Positions 1-11,849 of a DNA stretch of 64,000 nt are shown one piece after another. The stretch spans positions 8,680,001 to 8,744,000 of the forward strand of contig OY783217.1 in assembly GCA_963678705.1 (NCBI GenBank), in the 5' to 3' direction. Position numbers and translations under genes: made by a program. The notes below the pieces were generated by a model. The model had not been told where the DNA came from. It searched no databases and saw only the letters and a list, made by a program, of their open reading frames with translations. The DNA comes from Panorpa germanica (Eukaryota; Arthropoda; Insecta; Mecoptera; Panorpidae). The stretch's first letter is position 1. The number at the start of each line of letters is the position of its first letter.

Positions 1-170
1 TTGAAAGAGATAGTTATAACTACAATATAATTGTAACTAAAAATAAATATGTATAACAACATATTATTACAATAACCCTTGGAACCAGAAATATAAAAAT
101 AATTTTATTTATAAACAGTAGAAGTTTTAAACAAAGCTTGTATCTCATTTCATAAAATATGTTTATTCTT
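1..170. other. 3' flank of EcKL-1
   Basis: This AT-rich flank holds an AATAAA poly(A) signal on the minus strand at 162-167, only a few bases after the EcKL-1 stop. It resembles the region just downstream of EcKL-2 (about 1930-2080), so the duplication that made the two genes included 3' flank. Confidence 0.5.
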
Positions 171-1478
171 TTACACATAATCTAACTCTATCATCTCCTC
201 CACTACGTCTTTTAACATGGCATCCACCGTTTGGCTGCTTGTTGCATTTGTAAATGAAGAATCTATTTCCGAAACTGACGAAACATCATTAAAGTTACTT
301 AATGCGATAAACGGTATAAGCCCAACTGCAAATATCAGCCCAAATTTTCCAAATTTCTTCAGTTCTTTTTGAAACACTGAATATGAGAATAGATTTTCAG
401 GATTGCTTCCAAGTTCCTTGAGGAAATTACTGAGGGAATCGTAGTAGATGTTTAGAAGATTGTTGTAGTGGAGGTTCCTGAAGGATCTGTCAGTGCAGGA
501 GAACAAGTAGTAAACAATATCTAAAACCGGAGAGCCGCACCGAGCGATCTGCCAGTCCACTAGACAAACTTCCACAGGCTCCCTATCCTAAAATAGATAT
601 TAATTATACACGTTTACCTGATATCATTTTTTATCATATTGAAGTAGTAAACATAATTCAAGTTATTAAAGATTTCTCTAAGAAACTAAAAGAAATCTTA
701 CTTGATATTTAAACATCATATTATTCCTCCAGGTATCCCCATGACAAATAACTGCATACGGTTCTGCCAGTGATCCATTAGTACAGTCCGTACAACATTT
801 ATTAAAATGTTTGTAGAAATTCTCCCACTTTTCTTTATAATCTCCTTCAAAGACCAACATTTCATTCGCACTATTAAGAAAAGTGTTGTGCAAATCTACA
901 AAACCAGGACTTTTGAAAAACAAGTCTTGAATTTCCGTGGAAAATTGCTGGAATAATTTTGGTTCTTGATCCCTTAATGCAAAACTCAGTGCGTGAAATT
1001 TTCCAAGAGCTTTCATAACTAGCTGAACATGAGCTACATCCAACTTAACATCTTTCCTCAACATCACAAAATTTTTTTCAGTTAAATCTTCCATGATTAA
1101 GAATTCTTGCTCCTCTGTTGCATCAGTACGAAAGCATTTCGCAAAGGAAGTAAATCCAAAGTTTATTTCTTTTTCAATTTCAAATTTTTTCATTTCCATA
1201 AGAACTTCATCATATATTTTTATCTCTCTTAAGTAAAAATGTCTCAGATAAAAAGATTCTCTTGCTTTTTTATCGAGTGTACCAGCTTTACAAAACAAAT
1301 GTTTTGTGATTTTCTCACCACATTTATTGAATCCTGTCACTAGAATTTTGTACACAGCTCCGACGAAGTTGTTGCCCTTTTCACATCCTGGAGACACTGT
1401 TATTTCATAATTAACAAATCCTTCTTGTTTAACAATATCATGCACAGCTGATGTTATATTTTCAGTTGGAAGTTCCAT
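171..1478 (-). CDS. EcKL-1, ecdysteroid-kinase-like (CHK kinase-like) protein, clade A
   Basis: The gene has two exons: exon 1 is 702-1478 (259 codons) and exon 2 is 171-587, giving 397 aa. The donor is CAA|GTAAG and the acceptor TTTTAG|GAT, phase 0. The fold is that of choline/aminoglycoside-type kinases. It has a glycine-rich loop near residues 30-38, an ATP-contacting Lys in LFCK near 64, a helix-C Glu in LREIK near 85 and a hinge at IMEDL. The catalytic loop is HGDTWRNN (D248) and the metal-binding DWQ has D270. EcKinases phosphorylate hydroxyls of small molecules; silkworm ecdysteroid 22-kinase is the characterised member, and insect paralogues are proposed to act in detoxification. All catalytic positions are present, so it is probably active in the cytosol, with unknown substrate. 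No signal peptide or membrane segment is seen. Confidence 0.9.
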
Positions 1479-2080
1479 TTCTTAGTGGTTCTTCTGTTCA
1501 ATTCACAAATTCACTAAATATTTTTTTTCTTTTGTTTTTTAATTCTGTTAATAATTTTGTTCTTCGATTGTATTTTACCAATGGCTAAATAAGTATTGGT
1601 TCAGTGTCACGATTTCTACTGTTATCAAGTTCCATGATATTGTGCAAATAATAAGAAACATCCTTTATCTGCACAGCTGGTTTTCGTTAATGACGATAAC
1701 AAATAAGAGATAATGAACATTTGACTACAGAACATTTATGCATACTTAATTTTTAGGTTTATAGCTTGTTACATATTCATACATTTTTACGTTCAAGCTA
1801 AAGGCTTATCTATAAATTCCCAAAATATTTAAATACTATTTATTTTCCATTGTTTAATTTGGAATCTTAACATTTTGGATTTAATTAATTTGCTCTATTC
1901 TTGTTTCAGTAATATTCCGTCACAGACATACGATAATTGTACAATTATTAGTAACAAACAGTTAGAACTAAAATATAATTGATAAAAATAAACAGCAACA
2001 TGTTGTTATAATAACCATTGGCACAAGAAAACTAGGATTATTTAAAAATTATTGTGTTTCATTTAATCAAATTTATTTCT
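1479..2080. other. Intergenic spacer between EcKL-2 and EcKL-1
   Basis: This is about 600 bp of AT-rich DNA that should contain the EcKL-1 promoter and the EcKL-2 3' end. I see no ORF or recognisable transposon. A minus-strand AATAAA lies at 2072-2077, directly after the EcKL-2 stop. Confidence 0.4.
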
Positions 2081-3640
2081 TCACAAATAATCTAACTCTA
2101 TCATCTCTTCCACTACGTCTTTCAACATGGCAGTCACCGCCAGGGTGTTTGCTGTGTTTTCAGATGAAGATTCTATTTCCAAAATTGACTTAACATCATT
2201 ACAGAATGAGATAAAAGGTATAAGCGCAACTGCTTTTATTAGCCCAAATTTTCCAAATTTTTTCAGCTCTTCTTGAAAAACGAAAAACGGGAACAATTTT
2301 TCAGGATTGCTTCCAAGTTCGTTTAGAAAATTACTTAGGGAATCGTAGTAGATGTTTAGAAGATTATTGTAGTGGAGGTTCCTGAAGGATCTGCCAGTGC
2401 AGGAGAACAAGTAGTGAACAATATCCAAAACCGGAGAGCCGCACCGAGTGATCTGCCAGTCCACTAGACAAACTTCCACAGGCTCACTATCCTAAAATAG
2501 ATATTGGTAAATATAATTATATACGAGTGTTAAGGTGGACGAATTACCTGACAGGTTTACCTGAACAAAATACCTGTACAAGTAAACAGAAGTGTTTATG
2601 TGATAAGGTTGTACAGTTAATCCATTATTACATTTTCCGATTTACATGTGCAAGTAATTCAATCTCAGATAAAGCGTTAAGTGTACAGATTGTGCAAATG
2701 TGCATGCTAGTTGGAAGAGCAACTTCGCAACAGATATCTCGGTTCGCAGCCCAACTTGGCTGTTTATTTTAGTTTCGGTAATTATCCATAACATGATATG
2801 ACAGTTAATGGGCATTTACTATTTATCAGACAATGATTTCTTAAAACTAAAACAGTTTCTTACTTGATATTTAAACATCATGTTATTCCTCCAGGTGTCC
2901 CCGTGACAAATAACTGCATACGGCTCTGCTAATGGTCCACTAGTACAGTCCGTACAATATTTATTAAAATATTTGTAGAAATTCTCCCACTTTTCTTTAA
3001 AATTTCCTTCAAAGACTAACATTTCATTCGCACTATTAAGAAAAGTATTGTTCATATTTACAAAACCGGAACTTTTGAAATATTCGTCCGACATTTCTGT
3101 TGAAAGTTTCTTGAATAATTTTGGTTTTTGATCCCTTAGCGCAAAACTTAGTGCGTGAAATTTTCCAAGAGCTTTCATAACTAGCTGAATATCAGCTAGA
3201 TCCAGCTTAATATCTTTCCTCAACATCACAAAATTTCTTTCAGTTAAATCTTCCATGAGTAAGAATTCTTGCTCCTCTGTTGCATCAGTATGAATGCATT
3301 TCGCAAAGGAAGTAAATCCGCTGTTTATTCCTTTCTCGTATTCAAATTTCTTCATTTCCGTGAGAACTTCATCATACATTTTTATCTCTCTTAAATAAAA
3401 AGTTCTCAAACAAAAAGATTCTCTTGCTTTTTTGTCGAGTGTACCAGTTTTACAAAACAATTTTTTTGTGATTTTTTCACCAAATTTATTGAATCCTGTC
3501 ACTAGAATTTTGTACACAATTCCAGTGAAGTTGTTGCCCTTCTCACACCCTGGAGACACTGATATTTCATAATTAACAAATCCTTCTTGTTTAATTAAAT
3601 CATGAAGAGCTTGTTTACTGTTTTCAGTTGGTAGTTCCAT
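2081..3640 (-). CDS. EcKL-2, ecdysteroid-kinase-like protein, clade A
   Basis: Exon 1 is 2864-3640 (259 codons) and exon 2 is 2081-2491 (137 codons), giving 395 aa. The splice sites are CAA|GTAAG and TTTTAG|GAT, as in EcKL-1. It is the closest visible relative of EcKL-1: the two share an unusual exon-2 start (D-S/R-E-P-V-E-V-C-L-V-DWQ) and RCGSP after DWQ, where most of the array has RYSSP. The catalytic loop HGDTWRNN (D248), Lys64, Glu85 and DWQ (D270) are intact. The start is the first Met, in the MELPTEN context that aligns with the other clade A genes. The 372-bp intron carries a short plus-strand ORF with no recognisable features, which I do not annotate. It is probably a functional kinase of unknown substrate. 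Confidence 0.9.
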
Positions 3641-4663
3641 TTCTTAGGAGTTCTTCAGTTTGATTCACGAAGCGGTGTAACAAATTGTATTGTTACGTAA
3701 AACACTATACAACAATATGTTTTTACGACTGTTTAAATAATAAATGTTATCTTCTAGGCAACTGTTATTTTAACAGTTGATTTTATTAAATTATTTCTTT
3801 TATTAAACTTATGGTTTTACAAAATATATTTTACCGTAAAATAATATAACAAAACAAATTCTGTATAAGATGATGTCAAAATCAATATAGGAACAATAGG
3901 AGTTTTGAAACATCCAATCAGAATGCGACAGTTGTTTCTGTTATTTGTACAAGTTTACGACTAAAGACACTGTCACACTGGAACCGTTTTCTTGCGACTT
4001 TTTCAGTGGAGTGTAATCGTTTTAGCACAATTTATTATGAGAGTTTTTATTTTAATGTTTATTAAAGCATTACTGTATGTATTTCATATTTGTGTATTCA
4101 TAATGTGGTTTATTCGTCTGGACATAAAAGTTCCGCACCCCTAGAAACATATCCGAAGCGTATGACTTATTGAATCGACATCTGTGCAATATTGGTTACT
4201 GACAACAAAAACTCGAGTGGACCACATAGGCCACATACCGTTTAAGAAATTATTCTTTAATAGACGAACTTTCTATTCCTGAACGTAAACAAATATTAAT
4301 CAAATATATTATCAAACTGTGGCCTAGAACGTGCTTCGAAAAATCTTACACAAATCCTAATCAGACATATTTATACATACCAAGGGACTGTACTTTGAGC
4401 TTGAAAGCGGAACATTGAAGAGGAGAGGCATCAATTAAAAACGAATGAACAAACAATATTTATTACGTGTTAATATGGTTGCAGATAAAAGGCGTATCAG
4501 CAAAAAATAAAATATTTCTTGTTTATTACATTTTATTGGAGATATTAGGTTATTACACAGAAAACATAACAACAATATATTGTTTGATAGGAAAGATAAC
4601 CCCCAAAAGACATTAACGAAAAACTAACCTGAACATAAATTAAGCATAACCTATAATATATAC
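3641..4663. other. Intergenic spacer upstream of EcKL-2
   Basis: This is about 1 kb of AT-rich DNA with no supportable gene. The part next to 3640 should hold the EcKL-2 promoter. The left end of a Helitron-like element begins at 4664. Confidence 0.4.
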
Positions 4664-4997
4664 TAGCTGTCCCGGCCACGCGTTGCTGTGACTAACGTTT
4701 TTGTCATATTACATTACATAGCGCCATCTATTGAATATTTACTCAATCTAGTCAACAGAATATTTACTCAATCTAGTCAACAGATGTCGCCATCATCGTC
4801 GCCAGATGTCATATGTCATATACAGATAATTAATAGACAAATAATTTGCAATAAGATAATAAATTGAGATGTAAGCTATCCTATCTTTCAAGTTGGATCA
4901 AACTGCACACGGTGTACAAATTTGATTAAAATCGGTTAAGTAGTTTAGGAGTCCATCGCGGAGAGACAACGTGACACGTAATTTATATATATTAAGA
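4664..4997 (-). mobile_element. Helitron-like non-autonomous element, copy 1
   Basis: The minus strand reads TCTTAATATATATAAATTACG at the 5' end and GGCCGGGACAGCTAG followed by T at the 3' end. A TC start and a CTAG end are Helitron hallmarks, and there is no terminal inverted repeat or target duplication. A near-identical copy in the opposite orientation lies at 44503-44847. A 24-bp block (ACTAGATTGAGTAAATATTC-like) is duplicated inside both copies. There is no coding capacity. Assignment to Helitron rests only on the termini; a SINE-like origin is the alternative. Confidence 0.5.
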
Positions 4998-5086
4998 AGA
5001 AGAAGATAAGTGGGGATTTGTATGCATTTTTCATATCTGTAGGCATATATTAGGTAAAATGCATACGTCAACATTTTCCTATCCAG

Positions 5087-6449
5087 TTACAAGTAGCCAA
5101 ACTCAACCATCTCTTCCACGACGTCCTTCAATATTGCAGTCGATTTAGCAGCAGCTTCTTGATTACTTGAAGATGAATTTGCTAAATCAATAATAGATTT
5201 TGCATCTGGGTTGCTATTAAATACGATTGGTATAATTATAATTGCTCTTAGTAGGGCATATTTTCCAAATTTCTTCAACTGTTCCAGAAAGGCAGAGTAT
5301 GGGAATAATTTTTCAGGATTACTTCCGAGTTCTTTGAGGAAATTACTGAGTGAATCATAGTAAGTGTTTAGAAGAGTGTTGTAGTGCAGGTCTCTGATTG
5401 ATCTATCCCCACAACAAAATAAGTAATGCACGACATCCAGGACCGGAGAGCCATAGCGGGCGAGCTGCCAATCAATAAGACACACCTCTGTAGGAACCCC
5501 ATTCTGAAATAGAATTAAATTGTATCACAATATTATCTACTTTCAAATAGTGATAAAAATATTTCTTTCATAATATAAAATAACATCATTCGGAGATTTC
5601 AATTTTGTTTTTAATTAAAATCGAAATATTTTAGTTAAATTTAAGTAATAATTAATAAATGAATAATCTTACCACATATTTAAACATAGTATTATTAACA
5701 TAGACGTCCGCATGACCAATAACTGAATACGGTTCTGCCAATTGTCCATTACAGACGTCGGCTCCAAATTTATGATAATTTTTGCAAAAATATTCCCATT
5801 TTTCCTTATAAACTCCTTGAAGGACCAGCTGATCATTTGCACATTTTAAGAAATAATTATGGAACTCTACTAACACTGGATCGTCATTGAAATCTAGTTC
5901 CGGTAGTTCTTGCGAAAATTTCTGGAATACTTTTGGCTTCTGATCCCTTAAAGCAAAACTTAGAGCGTGAAATTTTCCAAGGGCCTTCATAACAACCTGA
6001 ATATGAGCTAAATCTAGCGCAGAATTTTTTTCAAATAAAACTAAATTTCTTTTAGTTAAATCTTCCAAGATGAGAAACTCCTGGTCTTCCGATGTATCTG
6101 TACGAATGCATTTCGCGAAGGATGTGAATCCTGATTTAATACTGTTTTCCATTTCTAGTTTCTTCATTTCCTTAAGAACTTCGTCATACATTTTTATCTC
6201 TCTCAGAAAAAGATCTCTCACAAAAAATGCTTCCTTGGCTGTCTTGTCGAATACAGTTTTGTAAAAAAAATTCTTTGTAATTATTTCACCGTCTTTATTC
6301 AATCCCGTTACTAAAATTTTGTACACAACTCCAGCGAAGTTACCGCCCTTCTCACACCCTAAAGACACTGTTATTTCATAATTAACAAATCCAGCTTGTT
6401 TAATTAAGTCGCCCAAAGCTTGTTTACCATTCTTATTTAGAAGTTCCAT
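5087..6449 (-). CDS. EcKL-3, ecdysteroid-kinase-like protein with variant catalytic loop, clade A
   Basis: Exon 1 is 5673-6449 (259 codons) and exon 2 is 5087-5503 (139 codons), giving 397 aa. The donor is GTG|GTAAG and the acceptor TTTCAG|AAT. Exon 2 starts N-G-V-P-T-E-V-C like most of the array, so EcKL-3 bridges clade A and the rest. The catalytic loop reads HADVYVNN instead of HGD(C/T)WxNN. The catalytic Asp (248) and Asn (253) remain, but the Gly and the Trp are changed, and exon 1 ends FKYV, not FKYE. DWQ (D270) is intact. The frame is fully open, so it is probably expressed. The altered loop may mean changed substrate choice or lower activity; this is inference. Confidence 0.88.
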
Positions 6450-7413
6450 TTTCTGCGTTGTTTTTCTATGGAATTTATGAATATCCTATAGAAGTTGTGT
6501 TTTATCAATTGTACAAATGATACTAAATGATCAACAGCATAAATGATATTATATTGTGCTATAATTTAAGTAGACATATTGTATAAACAGCAAAACTGTT
6601 CAAATTAAAAAGGCTTAAATTATATATGTACAAGTATTTTATATGTATTATTTACTGGATATAAAATAAAAAATAAATATTGAAATACTTATTCAAATAT
6701 TAATTTTTTTTTAAATTTGAACAATACATTCAACGACACGGAATCCAGATCTAGATATATCAATCCGTGTGGTTGAACTAATTATTCGGTTAATAGATCA
6801 CCAAATAAAAAGGTCACTTCTTCTAATCTCGGTCACGGAATAGGACCACCACTAAAGAATAATAATGCATACTCTGGACTGCCACATCATGGCGTGGATC
6901 TATTTGACACGTCACTTTCGATACTTGCGGTACTGAGATATGAACTTCTAATGTGTGCGTGGTCCGTGAAGGCATACCTAAAGACGTATGAGCCAATAAC
7001 GAAGAAAACATACAACAAATGCTTAAGCTTCTAACTGAAATAAAGATAATAAACCAAATTTAACAAAAAAAAAATCGTATATTCATTCCCCAACTTCAGA
7101 CGAATATGACCATGCCATGAAAAATAGATATATGCATTGAGAAAGGTAAATAATGTAATTTGAATTAATATGTAGTTTGTTTATTTATAATAATAATTGT
7201 TTACATCATATTCATAAACTCAAAGCAGGATTAACAGTGGCCTACCGTTGAAGACAGAAGTGACTGGATACAATGATTCGCTTGAGAGCTTCTTTTGAGC
7301 GCCAGGACTACAAAAAGATTGTTCCGGCACTGTGTTTCCTTGTAATTAATTGTCATAACATTTAATATATAATTTATAAAGCTAACAATCGGAGTTATCA
7401 ATACATTTCCAGA
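6450..7413. other. Intergenic spacer between EcKL-4 and EcKL-3
   Basis: This is about 960 bp of AT-rich DNA. I find no conserved coding sequence. A 62-codon minus-strand ORF at 6823-7011 shows no recognisable motif and is probably chance. Confidence 0.4.
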
Positions 7414-7673
7414 TCACAAATAATTAAAGTCAACCATCTCTTCTACAACTTCTGTCAATCGGTTATTCCATACTTTTGTTGTTTCCGGATCTGTCAAGTT
7501 TCCGGAAAATCCGCACATTTCGCTAACGAATATTGGAATCCCAATAACACCAACAATTAAACCAAATTTTCCATATTTCTCCAGATGTTCTTGAAATACA
7601 GAATACGGAAACAATATTTCAGGACTGCTTCCAAGTTCTTTCAAGAAATTGCTTAGACAGTCATAATAAATAT

Positions 7674-7795
7674 TATTGTAATAGGTATCAAAATATCACT
7701 ACTTTGTAACTAGTAACGCCATCTGTAATCTGTTGTGTAAAAACTTTTTCTTATGTCAAATATAGTCTGTTGCGAACTGCTAACGTGTCTTTATA
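7674..7795 (+). repeat. 5' LTR of copia element
   Basis: This 122-bp repeat is identical base for base to 11850-11971. It starts TATTGTAATAGG and ends GTGTCTTTATA. It should carry the element's promoter, but I see no clear TATA box. Confidence 0.9.
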
Positions 7796-7805
7796 GGTTA
7801 TGGGC
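7796..7805 (+). other. Primer-binding site of copia element
   Basis: GGTTATGGGC lies directly after the 5' LTR. From memory, Drosophila copia has the same type of primer site, complementary to an internal half of initiator tRNA-Met and not to a tRNA 3' end. The match supports priming by a cleaved tRNA. Confidence 0.65.
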
Positions 7806-7876
7806 AAATTTACCGGTTTATCAGTTATTTTATAGTATAAAATAGATAAATTGTTACGTTTTTTTTTCGCGGAAAC

Positions 7877-10800
7877 ATGACTATGAACTATATTGCGAGT
7901 GTGCCAAAGCTAAAAGGCAGAGAGAATTACGATGAGTGGTGTTTCGCGGCCGAAAACTTGTTGGTACTAGAAGGGATGGAAAAGTACATCAAACCTAGTG
8001 CAGACTTCGAAGTTAAGCCAGTGGACGACTCCAAAACGAAGGCAAAGCTAATTTTGACCATCGATCCAGCATTGTACGTGCATATAAGGAATACCAGGAG
8101 CTCGGCAGAATTATGGACAAAATTGAAAGCCATGTTCGATGACTCCGGTTTCTCAAGAAAAATAACCTTACTTCGACATTTGATTTCGATAAGACTTGAA
8201 AACTGTGATTCGATGACTACCTATGTCACACAAATGATCGAAACGGCTCAAAAGTTAAATGGCACTGGATTTACAATAACAGATGAATGGGTCGGATCAT
8301 TATTATTAGCAGGTTTGACTGATCGCTATTCTCCAATGATAATGGCAATAGAACATTCTGGCATTTCGATAAGTGCGGATACTATAAAGTCGAAGTTACT
8401 CGACATGGAAGTAACCAGTGATTTTGAAGGTGCAGCTGGCGGTACGGCGGCATTTGCAGCGAGAAATAAATATAATTCTGGCAGCAGCGGTAAACCAAAG
8501 AAATATGGCGGCAACCCAATGTCGAACAAAAAGACCGCGGCAGATACACCAGCAAAAACAATCACTTGTTTCAAATGTAAAGAGGATGGACATTATCGAA
8601 ATCAGTGCCCAATGTTGAAGAAAAACACAAATAAATGCGTGTTTAACGTTGTTTTCCTAAACGGAAAGTATAACAAAAACGAATGGTACGTTGACTCTGG
8701 CGCAAGTGCACACATAACAGCAAATAAAGATTGGGTAAAGAACATGAACACAACTCCATGTATACCAGAAATTGTTGTAGCAAATGAATCAAAAGTGCCA
8801 GTTGTTTGTTCCGGAGAAGTTGATATTATTTCTGAACTTGGATGCAATATAACAGTGAAAGATGTGTTGTGTGTGCCTAGCCTGACAACCAACCTATTGT
8901 CGGTTAGTGAGCTCATTCAGAATGGCAATCATGTGATATTTACAAAGAAAAACTGTTATATTAGAGACAAGAACAATGTTTTGGTGGCGACAGCTGATTT
9001 ATCTGATGGTGTTTATAAGTTGAGATTACAATCACAAAGTTGTATGTTGGCTACTACAGCTAGTGCAAAGTTATGGCACAGAAGACTGGCACATATAAAC
9101 AGCCAAGACATGCACAGAATGAGAAATGGTATTGTTGATGGTTTGTCTTATGATAACTCACTTGACATAACCAAATCACAATGTACTACTTGTTGTGAGG
9201 GAAAACAAATGAGATTACCATTTTCTCATGTGGGTGAGCGGAGTACAGAAACTTTACACAGAATCCACACAGATATTTGCGGCCCAATGGAAACAAGTTC
9301 TTTGAGTGGTGCTCGCTATTTCCTGTTATTTGTTGATGATTATAGTCGCATGACTTTTATTTATTTTCTGAAGCAAAAGAATGAAGCTTTGAACAGATTT
9401 AAAGAGTTCAAATCATTGGTTGAGAATCAACAGAGTAAGAAAATAAAGGTGATCAGGTCAGACAATGGACTAGAATTTTGTAACAAGGAATTTGAAGGCT
9501 ATTTGAAGCAAGCTGGAATTATACACCAGAAAACAAATTGTTATACACCTGAGCAAAATGGACTTTGTGAAAGGAGTAATCGTACAGTTGTTGAGAAAGC
9601 CAAATGTTTACTATATGATGCAAATTTAGATAAGAAATTTTGGGCGGAAGCAGCCAATACTGCTGTGTACTTGAAAAATAGATCGATTGCATCAGGATTG
9701 GATAAAACACCTTATGAGTTATGGTATGGATCAAAACCAGACTTAAGTCACCTACGTTTGTTTGGAAGCAAAATTATGGTGCATGTACCCAAACAGAAAC
9801 GTTTGAAATGGGACAAGAAAGCTACACAACATATTCTAGTTGGATATGGTGATGGTGTTAAAGGTTATCGTGTGTACAATCCTTCTAAGAACACTGTAAT
9901 GATCAGTAGAGATATAATAGTGATGGAAGATGTAACACCTATCAAGGAAGTCAGTGAAGAGTCAGCTATTTGGATATCCAATGAAGAAAATCCTACCGAC
10001 AATTTAGTGGAGGAAAGTAAAGATAAAGTGGGGGAGAGCAGAGATTCAGTGGGGGATCTGTCTAATAATGTTTCAGAAACAGATTTTTTAGATTGCTCTT
10101 CAGGTTCCTCATTACATACTGATGACAATGAAACACTGACTGAAATAAACACTGAAGATGTTCCAGAACAAGCAGTATCAATACCTGAGCAAGTGCCAGA
10201 TGTGCCAAGTAAGCGTCAGAGAAAGAAGCCTGAGCGCTATGGTATTAGCAACATATGTGTTTCCAGTACTGTTCCAGCATCGGAGGAGATTGTATTCTCA
10301 GAGGCTCTTGAAGGGCCTGATCGGGAGCAGTGGAAGCAGGCAATGGCTGATGAATTACAGTCATTTGAGGACAGTGATGCGTGGCAGCTTGTGGACCATC
10401 CAGGTGATGTGACAATAGTGAAGTGTAGGTGGGTGCTAAATAAAAAGTATGATTTTGAAAACAATGTAAGGTATAGGGCTCGATTAGTGGCAAAAGGTTT
10501 CTCGCAGAAACCAGGTGTTGATTATACAGATACTTTTTCACCGGTAGTGCGGCATTCTACTCTAAGATTGTTGTTTGCACTTAGTGTTCAAATGAAAATG
10601 AGTATAACACATCTAGATGTAACCACTGCTTTCCTTAATGGTTTTTTGAAAGAAAATATTTATATGTCATTACCTGAAGGTTTTGTAAACAAAAGTGGGG
10701 GAAAGGTCTTAAAATTAAATAAAGCCATTTATGGGTTAAAACAGTCTTCCCTGGCATGGTATGAAAGAGTTAAAGAAGTTTTGAGTAGATTAGATTTCAA

Positions 10801-11815
10801 AAATAGTCAATATGAACCATGTTTGTTTACAAAAATAACTGGTAAAATTAAAGTGATAGTGGCCCTGTATGTGGATGATTTTTTGATTTTTTCAAACAAT
10901 GATTTTGAAACAAATAAATTAAAAAGTGTATTAGGTTCAGAATTTAAGTTAAAAGACTTGGGACCTGTAAGACAATATTTAGGCATGAGAATAAATTTAG
11001 ATAAAAATAAAAATGTTATTACTGTAGATCAACAACAATATATTGAACAGTTAGTTTCTAAATTTCAAATGTCTGATTGTAAGACACAAAGTACTCCGAT
11101 TGAGCCTAAATTGAATTTAGATAAGTCATCTGATAAATGTTTACCTGATGTTCCTTATCAAAAACTTATTGGAAGTCTGATGTATCTGGCAGTATTAACA
11201 AGACCAGATATTGCTTACTGTGTTAGCTATCTCAGTCAATTTAATAGTTGTTATAGTCACATACATTGGAATTATTGTAAACGTGTATTAAGATATTTAC
11301 TGCATACTAAAAGTTATTGTTTAAAATATACCAATAATAACAATAGTAATTTACAAGGTTTTGTAGACAGTGATTGGGCAAGTGATGCTCTAGATAGAAA
11401 ATCCTATACTGGATTTTGCTTTATGTTGTCAGGGTCTGCCATTTCCTGGCAAAGTAGGAAGCAGAAAACGGTTTCATTATCCAGTACTGAGGCGGAATAC
11501 ACTGCTCTTTCTGAAGCTTCAAGAGAAGCTATTTATCTAAGAAATTTAATGCATGAAATTACTGATGTATTTAATGTAATTGATTTGTATTGTGATAACC
11601 AAAGTGCATTGAAGTTAGCTTCGAGTAGTCAGAGTCATAATAGATCCAAGCATATAGATGTGCGTTGTCATTTTATTAGAGATGTTGTAAAGAACAACTT
11701 TGTAAAAGTTAAGTACATTCCTACTGAAGAAATGCCTGCAGATATTTTAACAAAAGGTCTTTGTCATCTGAAACATTATAAGTTTATGAATTTACTTGGC
11801 ATTGTTTCTGTGTAA
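7877..11815 (+). CDS. Copia-type Gag-Pol polyprotein
   Basis: This single ORF of 1312 aa has no frameshift, as in Drosophila copia (about 1400 aa). Domains run in copia order. A Gag region occupies residues 1 to about 225, followed by a CCHC zinc knuckle at 231-244. The aspartic protease motif DSGA is at 273. The integrase zinc-binding region (WHRRLAH, CTTCC) is near 400-440, and the integrase core has D466, D529 and E565 with DD35E spacing. The reverse transcriptase has YVDD at 998-1001, and RNase H starts near D1164 (FVDSDW), with LYCDNQS further on. Integrase preceding RT defines Ty1/copia. Every catalytic motif I looked for is intact, so it is likely autonomous. The start is the first Met after the primer site, in MTMNYIASVPKL. 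Processing is expected to be by its own protease. Confidence 0.95.
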   Translation: MTMNYIASVPKLKGRENYDEWCFAAENLLVLEGMEKYIKPSADFEVKPVDDSKTKAKLILTIDPALYVHIRNTRSSAELWTKLKAMFDDSGFSRKITLLRHLISIRLENCDSMTTYVTQMIETAQKLNGTGFTITDEWVGSLLLAGLTDRYSPMIMAIEHSGISISADTIKSKLLDMEVTSDFEGAAGGTAAFAARNKYNSGSSGKPKKYGGNPMSNKKTAADTPAKTITCFKCKEDGHYRNQCPMLKKNTNKCVFNVVFLNGKYNKNEWYVDSGASAHITANKDWVKNMNTTPCIPEIVVANESKVPVVCSGEVDIISELGCNITVKDVLCVPSLTTNLLSVSELIQNGNHVIFTKKNCYIRDKNNVLVATADLSDGVYKLRLQSQSCMLATTASAKLWHRRLAHINSQDMHRMRNGIVDGLSYDNSLDITKSQCTTCCEGKQMRLPFSHVGERSTETLHRIHTDICGPMETSSLSGARYFLLFVDDYSRMTFIYFLKQKNEALNRFKEFKSLVENQQSKKIKVIRSDNGLEFCNKEFEGYLKQAGIIHQKTNCYTPEQNGLCERSNRTVVEKAKCLLYDANLDKKFWAEAANTAVYLKNRSIASGLDKTPYELWYGSKPDLSHLRLFGSKIMVHVPKQKRLKWDKKATQHILVGYGDGVKGYRVYNPSKNTVMISRDIIVMEDVTPIKEVSEESAIWISNEENPTDNLVEESKDKVGESRDSVGDLSNNVSETDFLDCSSGSSLHTDDNETLTEINTEDVPEQAVSIPEQVPDVPSKRQRKKPERYGISNICVSSTVPASEEIVFSEALEGPDREQWKQAMADELQSFEDSDAWQLVDHPGDVTIVKCRWVLNKKYDFENNVRYRARLVAKGFSQKPGVDYTDTFSPVVRHSTLRLLFALSVQMKMSITHLDVTTAFLNGFLKENIYMSLPEGFVNKSGGKVLKLNKAIYGLKQSSLAWYERVKEVLSRLDFKNSQYEPCLFTKITGKIKVIVALYVDDFLIFSNNDFETNKLKSVLGSEFKLKDLGPVRQYLGMRINLDKNKNVITVDQQQYIEQLVSKFQMSDCKTQSTPIEPKLNLDKSSDKCLPDVPYQKLIGSLMYLAVLTRPDIAYCVSYLSQFNSCYSHIHWNYCKRVLRYLLHTKSYCLKYTNNNNSNLQGFVDSDWASDALDRKSYTGFCFMLSGSAISWQSRKQKTVSLSSTEAEYTALSEASREAIYLRNLMHEITDVFNVIDLYCDNQSALKLASSSQSHNRSKHIDVRCHFIRDVVKNNFVKVKYIPTEEMPADILTKGLCHLKHYKFMNLLGIVSV

Positions 11816-11840
11816 TCATGTGTACTTAGATTATTCTGAT

Positions 11841-11849
11841 AAGTGGGGG
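11841..11849 (+). other. Polypurine tract of copia element
   Basis: AAGTGGGGG abuts the 3' LTR and is the expected primer for plus-strand DNA synthesis. Confidence 0.7.

Noticed and set aside
2527..2772. 81-codon plus-strand ORF in the EcKL-2 intron
   Set aside because: It has no recognisable motif, and introns of sisters do not show it.
7678..7795. Canonical TG-start LTR (TGTAATAGG...) for the copia element
   Set aside because: It leaves no matching 5-bp flanks and no CA end; TAT...ATA explains primer site, purine tract and duplication together.
8326..10541. Several ORFs of 65-104 codons overlapping the copia polyprotein
   Set aside because: They are shadows in other frames of the Gag-Pol ORF.
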